Shown: positions 44,919 to 53,636, numbered from the stretch's first letter. The stretch is 64,000 bases of DNA from JANNMJ01 sp031426455 (GCA_031426455.1 JANPLI010000139.1:9932-73931); one strand, 5' to 3'. Notes: a model not told the origin generated them from the sequence alone. Numbers and translations are program-made.

Positions 44919-46103
44919 ATGCTTCGCCACCTTTTCCGGCTGATGTGGAACCGCAAGCGGACCAATCTGCTGCTGATCACCGAAATCCTTTGCTCGTTCG
45001 TTGTGCTTTTCGGCGTGGGCACCATCCTGTTGCGCTTGGGCACCAACTATTTGGCGCCGTTTGGCTTCGACTACCGCCAGGTCTGGCGCCTCAATATTGC
45101 CGCCGGGCCCGGTGAGAAGATGCCCCGCGCCCAGCTCGATGAGGCCCTGCGCCAGGTGCGGGCGCTGCCCGGGGTGCAGGGCGTCAGCCTGACGAGCGGC
45201 AACACGCCGTTCAGTTTCAGCACGATGAACTCGACGTACAAAAACCTACCAAAGCAGCAGATAGCCGAAAACTATGATGCCGGCGACGACTACGCCCACG
45301 TGATGGGCCTGCACGTGCGCGAGGGGCGCTGGTTTACGGCCACCGACGATGCTCAGCAGCATCGCCCGGTGGTAATCAGCCAGAAGCTGCGGGAAGCACT
45401 TTTTGAGCCCGGAGCGCCCGCGGTCGGCCATAACATCAACTTCGGCTCCGCCGCCGACGAGCAGATGGTGGTCGTGGGTGTGGTGGACGACGTACGCGTG
45501 GGCTCCGATTTCAGCGCCGCCGAACCATCCGGCTGGATGCGGCTGCGGCCCTACGACACCACCCGCTGGGAAAGCGCCGCCGTGCTGGTGCGCGTGGCGC
45601 CCGGCGCCGATGCCGCCCTGGAGCAGCGCATCGTGCAGACCGTGGCGCGCGCCACCCGCAACTGGCTCACGCAGGTCCGGACGCTGGACGAGGACCGCTC
45701 GTCGAAGTCAAAATTCACCCTAGCACCGGTGCTGGCACTAGCGCTGGTCTGCCTCTTTTTAATTATCAACGTGGCGCTGGGGCTGTTCGGCGTGCTCTGG
45801 TACAATATCAATCAGCGCCGCAGCGAAATCGGGCTACGCCGGGCACTGGGTTCAACGGGGAGCGCCATCAGTGGGCAATTCCTGGCTGAGACGCTGATTA
45901 TGACCTTTTTCGGGGTCGCGCTGGGCAGCATCCTGGCGGCCCAGTTTCCGCTGCTCGGCGCCTTCGACATCCCCGCCGCCGATTACGCCCGCGCCATCGG
46001 ACTGTCCGCCGTGCTGATTTTTGTACTCGCGGCCATCTGCGCCGTGCAGCCCAGCCGCCTCGCCGCCCGCATCCGCCCCGCTGTGGCTCTGCGGGAGGAA
46101 TGA
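44919..46103 (+). CDS. ABC transporter permease, FtsX/MacB type (2)
   Basis: The 394-residue permease has the same layout as the preceding gene: an N-terminal helix (NLLLITEILCSFVVLFGVGT), a periplasmic domain, and C-terminal helices with NINQRRSEIGLRRALGSTGS. The two share topology but differ in sequence, as expected for a heterodimeric exporter in Bacteroidetes. GTGACTGA repeats follow the stop and lead to the regulator gene. Confidence 0.9.
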   Translation: MLRHLFRLMWNRKRTNLLLITEILCSFVVLFGVGTILLRLGTNYLAPFGFDYRQVWRLNIAAGPGEKMPRAQLDEALRQVRALPGVQGVSLTSGNTPFSFSTMNSTYKNLPKQQIAENYDAGDDYAHVMGLHVREGRWFTATDDAQQHRPVVISQKLREALFEPGAPAVGHNINFGSAADEQMVVVGVVDDVRVGSDFSAAEPSGWMRLRPYDTTRWESAAVLVRVAPGADAALEQRIVQTVARATRNWLTQVRTLDEDRSSKSKFTLAPVLALALVCLFLIINVALGLFGVLWYNINQRRSEIGLRRALGSTGSAISGQFLAETLIMTFFGVALGSILAAQFPLLGAFDIPAADYARAIGLSAVLIFVLAAICAVQPSRLAARIRPAVALREE

Positions 46104-46110
46104 GGCACTA

Positions 46111-46140
46111 AGTGACGGAGTGACTGAGTGGCTGAGTGAC
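46111..46140. repeat. GTGACTGA repeat block before the NtrC-type regulator
   Basis: Units AGTGACGG, AGTGACTG, AGTGGCTG and AGTGAC occur in a row between the permease stop and the regulator start. Confidence 0.75.
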
Positions 46141-46176
46141 TATCCCTTGTACTACCTTACCATCCCCATCACGTAG

Positions 46177-47688
46177 ATGATCTTAGTCGTTGACGACGAC
46201 GTCGCCGTTCGCACTTCGCTGGCGTTGCTGCTCAAGCAGGCGGGCTACGCGGCGCGGGCCGTTTCCGACCCGGCCTCGGCGCTGCGGATTGCCTCCGAAA
46301 CGCCGCCCGACCTGGCCCTGATCGATATGAACTACTCGCTCGACACGAGCGGGCAGGACGGCCTGGCGCTGCTCGCCAAGCTTCGGCAGGTAGCGCCTGC
46401 CACGGCCGTGATTCTGATCACGGGCTGGGGGTCGATTTCGCTCGCCGTAGAAGGGATGAAAGCGGGCGCCGCCGAATTCATCACCAAGCCCTGGAACAAC
46501 GAGGCGCTGCTCCAGACCATCCGCACGGTGCTGGACCTGCGCGCCGCGCACCGGGAAGCACGGGAAGCCCGCGCGGCGCCCCCAACTACCTCAGCCGCCG
46601 TGCCTTTGCTTCCGAACGGGCCGACGGCTTTACCTCCACCACCCCACGCCCCCACCACACCGTCACCACCACCAGAAGCTCTCCCCGACAACCCCACCCG
46701 CCGCCAACTAGACCGCCAGTTTGCGCTGCACGACATCGTGGGCCAGAACGAAGCCCTGTTACAGGTGCTGCGAAGCGTCGGGCAAGTGGCGCCGACCGAT
46801 GCCTCGGTGCTCATCGAAGGCGAATCGGGCACGGGTAAAGAGCTGATCGCCGAAGCCCTTCACCGCAACTCAAAGCGCCGCCGGGGGCCTTTTGTGAAGG
46901 TGAATCTGGGCGGCATCTCCCAATCGCTGTTCGAGAGCGAGCTGTTCGGCCACCGCAAAGGCGCCTTCACCGACGCCAAAACCGACCGCGTGGGGCGCTT
47001 CGAACTGGCTCAGGGCGGCACCATCTTTCTGGACGAAATCGGCGAGCTGGACTTGGCCTCGCAAGTCAAGCTGCTGCGCGTCTTGCAGGACCGCACCTAC
47101 GAAGTGCTGGGCGATTCCAAACCCCGCCAGCTCGATATCCGGGTGGTGTGCGCCACCAACCGGAACCTGGCCCAACTGGTGCGCGAAGGCCGTTTCCGCG
47201 AGGATCTGTTCTACCGCATCAACCTCATCACGGTGCGCCTGCCGGCCCTGCGGGAGCGGGCCGACGACATCCCCCTGCTGGTGAACCACTTCATTCAGGG
47301 ACTGCGCCAGACCTACGGCCGCCCCGCCCTGAGCGTAGGTACGCGCGGGCTGCACTGGCTGCGCGAACTGCCGCTGCCGGGCAATATCCGCGAGCTGAAA
47401 AATCTGGTCGAGCGCGCCGTCCTCATCAGCGGCTGCGACACCTTGGGGCCGGAAGAATTCCAGGCTCACTTCGAGAAGGCGCCCGTCAAAAGTGCCGGCA
47501 ACGAGGCCGCCGACGCCCTGCCGGCCGTCGGCACGATGACGCTCGACGAACTGGAAGCGGTGATGATCCGCAGGTCGGTCGATTTTTACGGCGGCAACCT
47601 CAGCCGCGTGGCCCGCGCGCTGGGCCTGAGCCGACAGGCGCTCTACCGACGCCTGGAGAAGTACGAAATCCCTTTTAATGAGGAATGA
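46177..47688 (+). CDS. NtrC-family sigma-54-dependent response regulator
   Basis: The 503-residue regulator has a receiver domain (VVDDDVAVRTSL, Asp50 in LALIDMNYSLD), a proline-rich linker (about 130-175), an AAA+ sigma-54 interaction domain (Walker A GESGTGKE) and a Fis-type helix-turn-helix (NLSRVARALGLSRQALYRRL). The sigma-54 contact loop reads GAFTDA and not the textbook GAFTGA. The partner kinase is the next gene. It probably activates the exporter genes upstream or another sigma-54 promoter. Its last codons overlap an AATGAGGAATGA repeat. Confidence 0.93.
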   Translation: MILVVDDDVAVRTSLALLLKQAGYAARAVSDPASALRIASETPPDLALIDMNYSLDTSGQDGLALLAKLRQVAPATAVILITGWGSISLAVEGMKAGAAEFITKPWNNEALLQTIRTVLDLRAAHREAREARAAPPTTSAAVPLLPNGPTALPPPPHAPTTPSPPPEALPDNPTRRQLDRQFALHDIVGQNEALLQVLRSVGQVAPTDASVLIEGESGTGKELIAEALHRNSKRRRGPFVKVNLGGISQSLFESELFGHRKGAFTDAKTDRVGRFELAQGGTIFLDEIGELDLASQVKLLRVLQDRTYEVLGDSKPRQLDIRVVCATNRNLAQLVREGRFREDLFYRINLITVRLPALRERADDIPLLVNHFIQGLRQTYGRPALSVGTRGLHWLRELPLPGNIRELKNLVERAVLISGCDTLGPEEFQAHFEKAPVKSAGNEAADALPAVGTMTLDELEAVMIRRSVDFYGGNLSRVARALGLSRQALYRRLEKYEIPFNEE

Positions 47689-47748
47689 AGAATGAGGAAC
47701 GAGGAATCAAACCCTCATTCGTCATTCCTCATTCCCCATTCCTCATTC
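47678..47748. repeat. Two-armed AATGAGGA/TCCTCATT repeat block between regulator and kinase
   Basis: The left arm (47678-47707, AATGAGGAATGAAGAATGAG) includes the regulator stop. The right arm (47713-47748) is CTCATTCGTCATTCCTCATT followed by CCCCATTCCTCATTC. The spacer is only about 5 bp, so a tight hairpin is possible. A related block lies at 60217-60310. Confidence 0.85.
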
Positions 47749-47749
47749 A

Positions 47750-49057
47750 ATGACCCTGCGCCTCAAATTTCTCTTAGCCGTGAGCCTGTTGCACGGCGTA
47801 TTGGTGGCGCTGGCGTTCGGGTTACGCGCCACCAGTCCGGCGCTTTTTGTGGCGGCCGAGGCCACGTTGGTGGTCAGCGCCGTGCTGACGTACCAGCTTT
47901 ACCAAGGTTTCGTACGGCCGTTTCAGTTGATTGCTGCTGGCACAGAAGCTATTCGGGCTGAAGATTTTACGCTCAAGTTCGTACCCGTCGGGCAGCCGGA
48001 GATGGACCAGCTCATCGGCGTTTACAACGAGATGATCGACCACCTGCGGCAGGAGCGCGTGGCCCAGCACGAGAAAAGCTACCTCCTGCAACAGCTCCTC
48101 GACGCCTCGCCGGCAGGCGTGTTACTGTTGGATTTCGACGGCCGCATCGAATCCGCCAACCCCGCCGCCGCCGCCGCCCTGGCCCTACCCGCCGACGCCC
48201 TGCGCGGCCTGGCACCCGCCGAATTGCCCAGCGAGTGGGGGCGCGTACTAGGCGATCTGAAGCCTGGCGCGCCGCAGGTCGTGCGCCTGTCGGGCATCGA
48301 AACCTACCGCGCCCACCGCGCCGGGTTCGTGGACCGGGGCTTTCCACGCGCCTTCATCGTGCTGGCCGAACTGACGCAGGACCTGATCCGGCAGGAAAAA
48401 GCCGCTTACGAAAAGCTGATCCGGATGATCAGCCACGAAATCAATAATTCCATCGGGGCGGTCAACTCGCTGCTGCAGACGTTTCATTATTACACGCCCC
48501 ACCTGCCGCCCGACGACCGCCCCGACTTTACCGAAGCCCTCGAAGTAGCCCACACCCGTAACACGCACCTGGCCAACTTCATCGGCTCGTTTGCCACCCT
48601 GGTGCGCCTGCCCCCGCCCCAGCGCCGGCCCGTGGATCTGCACGAGCTGCTGCACGGCCTGCACCGCCTGCTGGCACCCGCTTCGGCGCAGCGCGCCATT
48701 GCCTGGGAATGGGATCTGGCGCCGGAGCCGCTCTGGATTCAGGCCGACGGCGCCCAGCTGGAACAAGCGCTCCTCAACGTCGCGAAGAACGCCCTCGAAG
48801 CCGGCAACCCCGCCACGGGCGGCACCCTAACCGTGCGCACCTGCTGCCACCCGCCGGAACTACGCCTCGAAAACGACGGCGCGCCCATTCCGCCCGCCGT
48901 GCAGCGGCAGCTTTTCACACCCTTTTTCAGCACCAAGCGCGACGGCCAGGGCATCGGCCTGACGCTGGTGCGCGACATTCTGCTCGCCCACGACTACCCG
49001 TTCAGCCTCGAAACCCAGCCCGACGGCGTGACGGCGTTTACCGTGCGGCTGGGGTAA
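47750..49057 (+). CDS. Sensor histidine kinase (NtrY-like)
   Basis: The 435-residue kinase has two short hydrophobic segments at the N-terminus (LLAVSLLHGVLVALAFGL and the one after it), a HAMP-like linker, a PAS-like region (LDASPAGVLLLDFDGRIESA) and a kinase core with His229 in RMISHEINNSIGAVNSLLQT. The ATPase motifs are NVAKNALEAG and GQGIGLTLVRDIL. It is co-transcribed with the NtrC-type regulator and ends the exporter cluster. The signal is unknown; it could sense the exported substrate or envelope state. Confidence 0.9.
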   Translation: MTLRLKFLLAVSLLHGVLVALAFGLRATSPALFVAAEATLVVSAVLTYQLYQGFVRPFQLIAAGTEAIRAEDFTLKFVPVGQPEMDQLIGVYNEMIDHLRQERVAQHEKSYLLQQLLDASPAGVLLLDFDGRIESANPAAAAALALPADALRGLAPAELPSEWGRVLGDLKPGAPQVVRLSGIETYRAHRAGFVDRGFPRAFIVLAELTQDLIRQEKAAYEKLIRMISHEINNSIGAVNSLLQTFHYYTPHLPPDDRPDFTEALEVAHTRNTHLANFIGSFATLVRLPPPQRRPVDLHELLHGLHRLLAPASAQRAIAWEWDLAPEPLWIQADGAQLEQALLNVAKNALEAGNPATGGTLTVRTCCHPPELRLENDGAPIPPAVQRQLFTPFFSTKRDGQGIGLTLVRDILLAHDYPFSLETQPDGVTAFTVRLG

Positions 49058-49128
49058 GTTTGGGCGAAACTCCGCCCCCGCCGGTGGGGTTGGGCCATCC
49101 GTCAGCCCCATTTAAAAGGATTCCGCCA

Positions 49129-49335
49129 ATGAGCCGCACTGACGCCATCATCCAGCAGATTGCCGACCTCTCACCGGAAGAGCGAGATATCGTTTACCAG
49201 GACCTGAAACGACGCCTTGACCGCGTGGCGCGGGCGCAGGAGGCCATCGACCGCATCAAGGGTAAGGGCGCCGGGGTTTGGGGAGCTGACGCACAGGATT
49301 ATATCAACCAGCAGCGCGCCGATGACCGCTTCTAG
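49129..49335 (+). CDS. Putative antitoxin of a PIN toxin pair
   Basis: The 68-residue protein (MSRTDAIIQQIADLSPEERD, then IVYQDLKRRLDRVARAQEAI) is small, helical and charged, without a clear DNA-binding motif. It overlaps the PIN-domain gene by 14 bp. This arrangement, a short upstream gene overlapping a PIN toxin, is typical of type II toxin-antitoxin pairs. The C-terminal part (GVWGADAQDYINQQRADDRF) probably wraps the toxin. AAAAGGA lies 8 bp before the ATG. Confidence 0.65.
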   Translation: MSRTDAIIQQIADLSPEERDIVYQDLKRRLDRVARAQEAIDRIKGKGAGVWGADAQDYINQQRADDRF

Positions 49336-49741
49336 GGTCTTCCTCGACACGGCGCCTTTTATCTACCTGGTGGAAGAACACCCAGTTTTTTGCCCGAAAG
49401 TCGCCCGTTTCATTGCCGAAATGCTGGCCGATGATGCGGTGCTGCTGACAAGCGTCGTTACCTACTCCGAATTTTGCGTACAACCCGCCCGGCGCAATAA
49501 TATAGCCCTGATCGAGGAATTTGATGTGCTACTGGCCGACTTCGGAATGGTGCCAGAAATCGTAAGCCTCGCCATCGGAGTCACCGCCTATAAACTCCGG
49601 GCGAAATACGCCTTCCTGCGCGGAATGGACGCAATGCAACTCGCCACGGCGTTGGAACTGAACGCGACCATTTTCTTCACCAACGACCGCAAGCTCCAGA
49701 CCGTGCAGGAGTTGCGAGTATTGCTGGTCACGGACTTATAG
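49322..49741 (+). CDS. PIN-domain toxin (VapC-like ribonuclease)
   Basis: The 139-residue PIN domain has the acidic metal site Asp9 (VFLDTAPFIYLVE), Glu50 (YSEF), Asp103 (GMDAMQLATAL) and Asp122 (FFTNDRKL). Proteins of this kind cut RNA, often tRNA or rRNA, when released from their antitoxin. ATG 49322 lies inside the end of the antitoxin gene; a reading extending further upstream has no PIN content. The target RNA is unknown. Confidence 0.85.
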   Translation: MTASRVFLDTAPFIYLVEEHPVFCPKVARFIAEMLADDAVLLTSVVTYSEFCVQPARRNNIALIEEFDVLLADFGMVPEIVSLAIGVTAYKLRAKYAFLRGMDAMQLATALELNATIFFTNDRKLQTVQELRVLLVTDL

Positions 49742-49750
49742 CGACGCCGG

Positions 49751-50404
49751 ATGGATTTTCTTCCGCCCCCGATTGCCGCCTACGCCGAGGCTCACACCGC
49801 CCCGGAGCCGCCATTGCTGGCCCGGCTGGCGCGCGAGACGTGGGTGAACGTGCCGTACCCCCGGATGCTGTCCGGCCACGGACAAGGGCGGCTGCTGAGC
49901 CTGCTGGCGAAGCTGATCCGCCCCCGGCGCATCCTCGACGTGGGCACTTATACCGGCTACTCGGCCCTGTGCCTGGCCGAAGGACTGGCGCCTGGCGGCG
50001 AGCTGCACACGGTAGATGCCAACGACGAACTGGCTTCCCTGGTCAACCGCTACGTGGCCGAAGCGGGCCTTACCGACGTGGTGCATTGCCACTGGGCGCC
50101 CGCCGCCGAGGTGTTGCCCACGCTCCCCGGCCCGTTCGAGCTGGTTTTTCTGGACGCTGACAAAGAAAATAACGCCCTGTATTTCAGCCTGATCATCGAC
50201 AAAGTGCCGCCCGGCGGACTGATCATCGTCGATAATGTGCTCTGGAGCGGCAAAGTGACGCCCGAATGGTGGGTGCCCCACCAACGCCCAGACAACGCCA
50301 CGCAGGCCGTGCGCGCCTTCAACGCCGCCGTACTGACCGATGCGCGCGTTGAACCGTTGCTGTTGCCCGTCCGCGACGGCCTGCTGCTGCTACGGCGGCG
50401 GTAA
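49751..50404 (+). CDS. Class I SAM-dependent O-methyltransferase
   Basis: The 217-residue enzyme belongs to the catechol-O-methyltransferase-like O-methyltransferase family 3. It shows the SAM-binding motif RILDVGTYTGYSALCLAEGL, VFLDADKENNALYF (metal and SAM contacts) and IIVDNVLWSGKV. Family members methylate catechol-like or caffeoyl substrates; the natural substrate here is unknown. It begins 10 bp after the PIN gene, but the two are unlikely to share a function. Confidence 0.9.
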   Translation: MDFLPPPIAAYAEAHTAPEPPLLARLARETWVNVPYPRMLSGHGQGRLLSLLAKLIRPRRILDVGTYTGYSALCLAEGLAPGGELHTVDANDELASLVNRYVAEAGLTDVVHCHWAPAAEVLPTLPGPFELVFLDADKENNALYFSLIIDKVPPGGLIIVDNVLWSGKVTPEWWVPHQRPDNATQAVRAFNAAVLTDARVEPLLLPVRDGLLLLRRR

Positions 50405-50581
50405 CTCCGCCTCCCGGCGGGCAATGCGCCGGTAAAAAACCCCCTTCACCCGGTTTACTTCCGGCCCCGCCCTGCATCAAGCGACCGGCGCGTGGAACAT
50501 CCGGCGCCGGTTTCACGGGGCGGCTTTTCGCTCGCCCCGTTCGCAACTGCTTTTCGCTCACGCCCTTTTCCCGCTGGCCCG

Positions 50582-52711
50582 ATGACGCCTTTCCGCTGCT
50601 TCTCTCTTCTGAAAACCGGTTTGCTGGTGGCCGGGCTGGCCTTTGCCGGTACCACGCCCCAGGCCGTACGCGCCCAAAGTGCCCCTGCTCCCACCCTGAC
50701 GGCTCCGCTGGCTCCGGCCCCGCTGGTGGCGCCCGTGGTGCCCGAACGGCTGACAATCGCCGACCTAACGGTGAATTTCAGCACGGGCGGTCGCGGTGCG
50801 GTGCAAAAACTGGTGGATGCGCTTTATCGCCACCCGGCATATTTGCAGCAGAAGGTGGACCGCACCGATACGTACTTCCCCATCGTGGACCGCATCTTCC
50901 GCGAGGAAGGCATCCCGGCCGATTTCCGTTACCTGGCCTTGCAGGAAAGCGGCCTGGTTTCGGACGCCGTTTCGAGTTCCAACGCCGTCGGCTTCTGGCA
51001 GTTCAAGAAAGAATCCATCACCGATTTCGGTGCCCGCGTCGATGAATCCGTCGATGAGCGGCGCCATATCGTGGAATCGACCCGCGCGGCGGCTAAATAC
51101 TTCAAGCGGTCCAACGCCCAGCTTCACAACTGGCTGAACGCGCTCCTGAGTTACTACACCGGCCTGGGCGGCGCCAAAAAGCTGGTACGTCCGGAAGATG
51201 CCAACGCCCGCGAGATGACGGTTACGGAAGCCACGCATCCTTACATCATCACGTTTCTGGCCCACAAAGTGGCGTTTGAAGGACCGTGCGGCAAAAACCC
51301 CGTGCCTTCGATCATTTTGCAGGAAGTAAAGGCCCAGCCCGGCCTGACCCTCGCCGAGTTGGCTCTCAGCCTGAATGCCAACCCGGAGGAAGTGGCCAAA
51401 TACAATAAGTGGCTGCTGGCCGCGGCCATTCCGCCCGACAAGGAGTACACGGTGCTGGTGCCCGTGGCTAGCGGCCTGACCCTGGCCACGACCCAGCTCA
51501 CGCCCGCCGCGCAGGTGGCGTTCCCGGAACCGGAGGCCGCGCTGCCGGCGCCGGAAATCACGCAGGTGAACGGCCTGCGCGCCGTAATGGCCCGCATCGG
51601 GGATACGCCCGACATTCTGGCTCTGGTGGCGGGTGTGGATGTCAAGCGGTTCCGTTCGTTCAACGACCTCCACGAAACCGAGGGCGTGGTACCGGGCCGC
51701 GCTTATTACCTACAGAAAAAGCGCAACCGCGCCGCCGCCGAGTACCACGTCGCCCAGCCCGGCGAAACCGTGGCTCAGATCTCGCAACAGTACGGCGTGA
51801 AAGCCAAAAGCCTCTGGAAGCTGAACCGGATGCAGAAAACCGATAAGCTTGCGCCGGGTCGGCTGGTCTGGTTGCAGCACACGCGCCCCAGCGACGTGCC
51901 GGTCGAATACATCACGATCCGCCCCAGCACGCCGGACGCCGCGCCAGCGGTGGCATCCGTTTCGCCGGTAGCCACCACGGCCGTCACCGCCCAGTTGCCC
52001 GCCGTAGAAGAGGCACTGGCCCTGCCGGAGTCAGCCCCGAGTGCGGCCCCGACGCCGGATTTAGCCTCCACGTCGCCCGCTGCGCCCGTGGCTGCTTCGG
52101 AACCCGCTCCGGTGGCTACGGCGCCCACGCCCGTTCCGGTGGTGTCTTCGCCCCCCGCTGCGCAACCGGAAGCGCCCGCCAAGCCTGTGGAGACGCCTCA
52201 ACCGACGGTGGCCCAGGTGTCTGCACCAGCGCTCGCACCAACCGCCGTGGCAGTGGTGACGCCGGTCGTCGCTCCGGCAGTCGTCGCTCCGGCTGTGGTC
52301 ACTCCTGTAGTCACCCTACCAGCGGTAGCAGCGCCGACGGTGCATACCGTCGAGAAGGGCGAGTCACTGTCCGCCATTTCGCGGCAGCACGGGATTTCGC
52401 TCAAAAACCTGCTGGACTGGAACGCCCTGCCCTCGCCCGCATTGCGCCCCGGCCAGACACTGCGCCTGACGGCCCCCGACCAACCGGCCGTCACGACGGG
52501 CATCGCTACGCCTGCCGCGCCCGTGCAACCGCTGCCCATCGTGCCTGACACTGATTCGGCTGGCGTGGCTTTTCACACGGTGCAGGCCGGCGAGTCGTTG
52601 TACCGCATTTCGCGCGAATACAGCACGACCGTACAGCACCTGATGGAACTCAACAGCTTGGCTGACTTCAACGTCAAGCTTGGTCAGCGGCTGGTGGTGC
52701 GCAAGCTGTAA
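50582..52711 (+). CDS. Lytic transglycosylase with three LysM domains (MltD-like)
   Basis: The 709-residue protein cleaves peptidoglycan glycan strands. It has a signal peptide (LLKTGLLVAGLAFAGTTPQA), a GH23 lytic transglycosylase domain with catalytic Glu122 in LALQESGLVSDAVSSSNAVG, and three LysM modules. The first LysM follows the catalytic region (YHVAQPGETVAQISQQYGV); two more are at the C-terminus (HTVEKGESLSAISRQHGIS and HTVQAGESLYRISREYSTT). A long Pro/Ala/Val/Thr linker (about 460-585) joins them. ATG 50582 gives the clean signal peptide. A 34-bp perfect palindrome follows the gene. Confidence 0.93.
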   Translation: MTPFRCFSLLKTGLLVAGLAFAGTTPQAVRAQSAPAPTLTAPLAPAPLVAPVVPERLTIADLTVNFSTGGRGAVQKLVDALYRHPAYLQQKVDRTDTYFPIVDRIFREEGIPADFRYLALQESGLVSDAVSSSNAVGFWQFKKESITDFGARVDESVDERRHIVESTRAAAKYFKRSNAQLHNWLNALLSYYTGLGGAKKLVRPEDANAREMTVTEATHPYIITFLAHKVAFEGPCGKNPVPSIILQEVKAQPGLTLAELALSLNANPEEVAKYNKWLLAAAIPPDKEYTVLVPVASGLTLATTQLTPAAQVAFPEPEAALPAPEITQVNGLRAVMARIGDTPDILALVAGVDVKRFRSFNDLHETEGVVPGRAYYLQKKRNRAAAEYHVAQPGETVAQISQQYGVKAKSLWKLNRMQKTDKLAPGRLVWLQHTRPSDVPVEYITIRPSTPDAAPAVASVSPVATTAVTAQLPAVEEALALPESAPSAAPTPDLASTSPAAPVAASEPAPVATAPTPVPVVSSPPAAQPEAPAKPVETPQPTVAQVSAPALAPTAVAVVTPVVAPAVVAPAVVTPVVTLPAVAAPTVHTVEKGESLSAISRQHGISLKNLLDWNALPSPALRPGQTLRLTAPDQPAVTTGIATPAAPVQPLPIVPDTDSAGVAFHTVQAGESLYRISREYSTTVQHLMELNSLADFNVKLGQRLVVRKL

Positions 52712-52740
52712 CTCAGAAAAACGTCCGCTACTTAATTAAC

Positions 52741-52774
52741 AACGCCCCGTTGGATGTACATCCAACGGGGCGTT
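52741..52774. terminator. 34-bp perfect palindrome between convergent genes
   Basis: AACGCCCCGTTGGATGT and ACATCCAACGGGGCGTT are exact complements with no spacer. It lies between the transglycosylase (plus) and the redoxin gene (minus). There is no T-tract, so it may end transcription as a bidirectional hairpin or be a protein-binding site. Confidence 0.6.
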
Positions 52775-52809
52775 GCAGCTTATAAAGAATGGGTTGCGTC
52801 ACACCGCTA

Positions 52810-53451
52810 TCAGTCGCGCTCCGGAATCAGCGGCATTTCCAGCTTTTGCCGGACGGCGTTCTCTACGTAATCGGTACCACCTTCCCCGGCGCGGCTGAAG
52901 ATGATATTGCCTTCGCCATCCACCAGGTAAGTAGCTGGCAACGAAGCGGCTTTATAGGCCGTAGCGGCCGAGTTATCGGCATCGAGCGCTATCGGGAAAG
53001 CCGCTTGCAGAAAGTTCGCCCGGCGAGCCAGTTCGGCGGGCGTTTTGATGGCGGATGCCGTCAGTACGTTCAGCAGCACGACATTTTTACCTACCAGCGC
53101 CTGGCGCATTTCGTTGTAACGACGCACGAATTTGCGGTCGGCAAGCGAATCCCCGACGGTGAAGAAAGTGATTAGCACGTTCTTGCCTTTCAGGTCCTGC
53201 AGGTACAGGGGCTTCGTATTGGCGAAGTACCGCACGTTTTCCAGGTCCGGGGCAGGCCCCATATTGCTGAACGTGATGGCGCTTGGCTCCTTGGCTTCCG
53301 GTTCGGCGGCAGGCGTGGTTTCGGCCGTCGCGCCGGCGGGGCTCGTTTTGGGATTGAAATCGGACGGGTTGGCGCGGTCGGTGCAGGCCGTAGCCGCACT
53401 GAACAGTCCAAGGGCCAGGGTGGTCGCCAATAGGCGGGTGGAACGGAGCAT
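52810..53451 (-). CDS. TlpA-like redoxin lipoprotein without active-site cysteines
   Basis: The 213-residue protein has a lipoprotein signal ending in ATAC and a Pro/Ala/Glu-rich linker (about 30-60). A thioredoxin-like domain follows (LYLQDLKGKNVLITFFTV, FPIALDADNSAATAYKAASL, PATYLVDGEGNIIF). The active-site segment, usually WCxxC, reads FFTVGDSLADRKF. It therefore looks redox-inactive, like the larger protein at 5.9 kb. ATG 53451 gives the signal peptide; the frame stays open upstream but has no homology-like content. It is the last gene of the minus-strand block that includes the nuo genes. Confidence 0.85.
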   Translation of the reverse strand: MLRSTRLLATTLALGLFSAATACTDRANPSDFNPKTSPAGATAETTPAAEPEAKEPSAITFSNMGPAPDLENVRYFANTKPLYLQDLKGKNVLITFFTVGDSLADRKFVRRYNEMRQALVGKNVVLLNVLTASAIKTPAELARRANFLQAAFPIALDADNSAATAYKAASLPATYLVDGEGNIIFSRAGEGGTDYVENAVRQKLEMPLIPERD

Positions 53452-53636
53452 AACGGAATCAGGGGGGGAAATGGGTCGGCCGGAATAAAAAACGTGGGGG
53501 AATCGCCCAAAGAGCGGGTTCGCCGGGCGAATATACCGGCTTTCCCGATAGAAGTTGCCAAACCGCCTTCCGAAGACGCCGAAAAACGGGCATTTCTCTT
53601 CGATTTTATTGGCACCGGTTGCCCAGCGCGCTAGCT

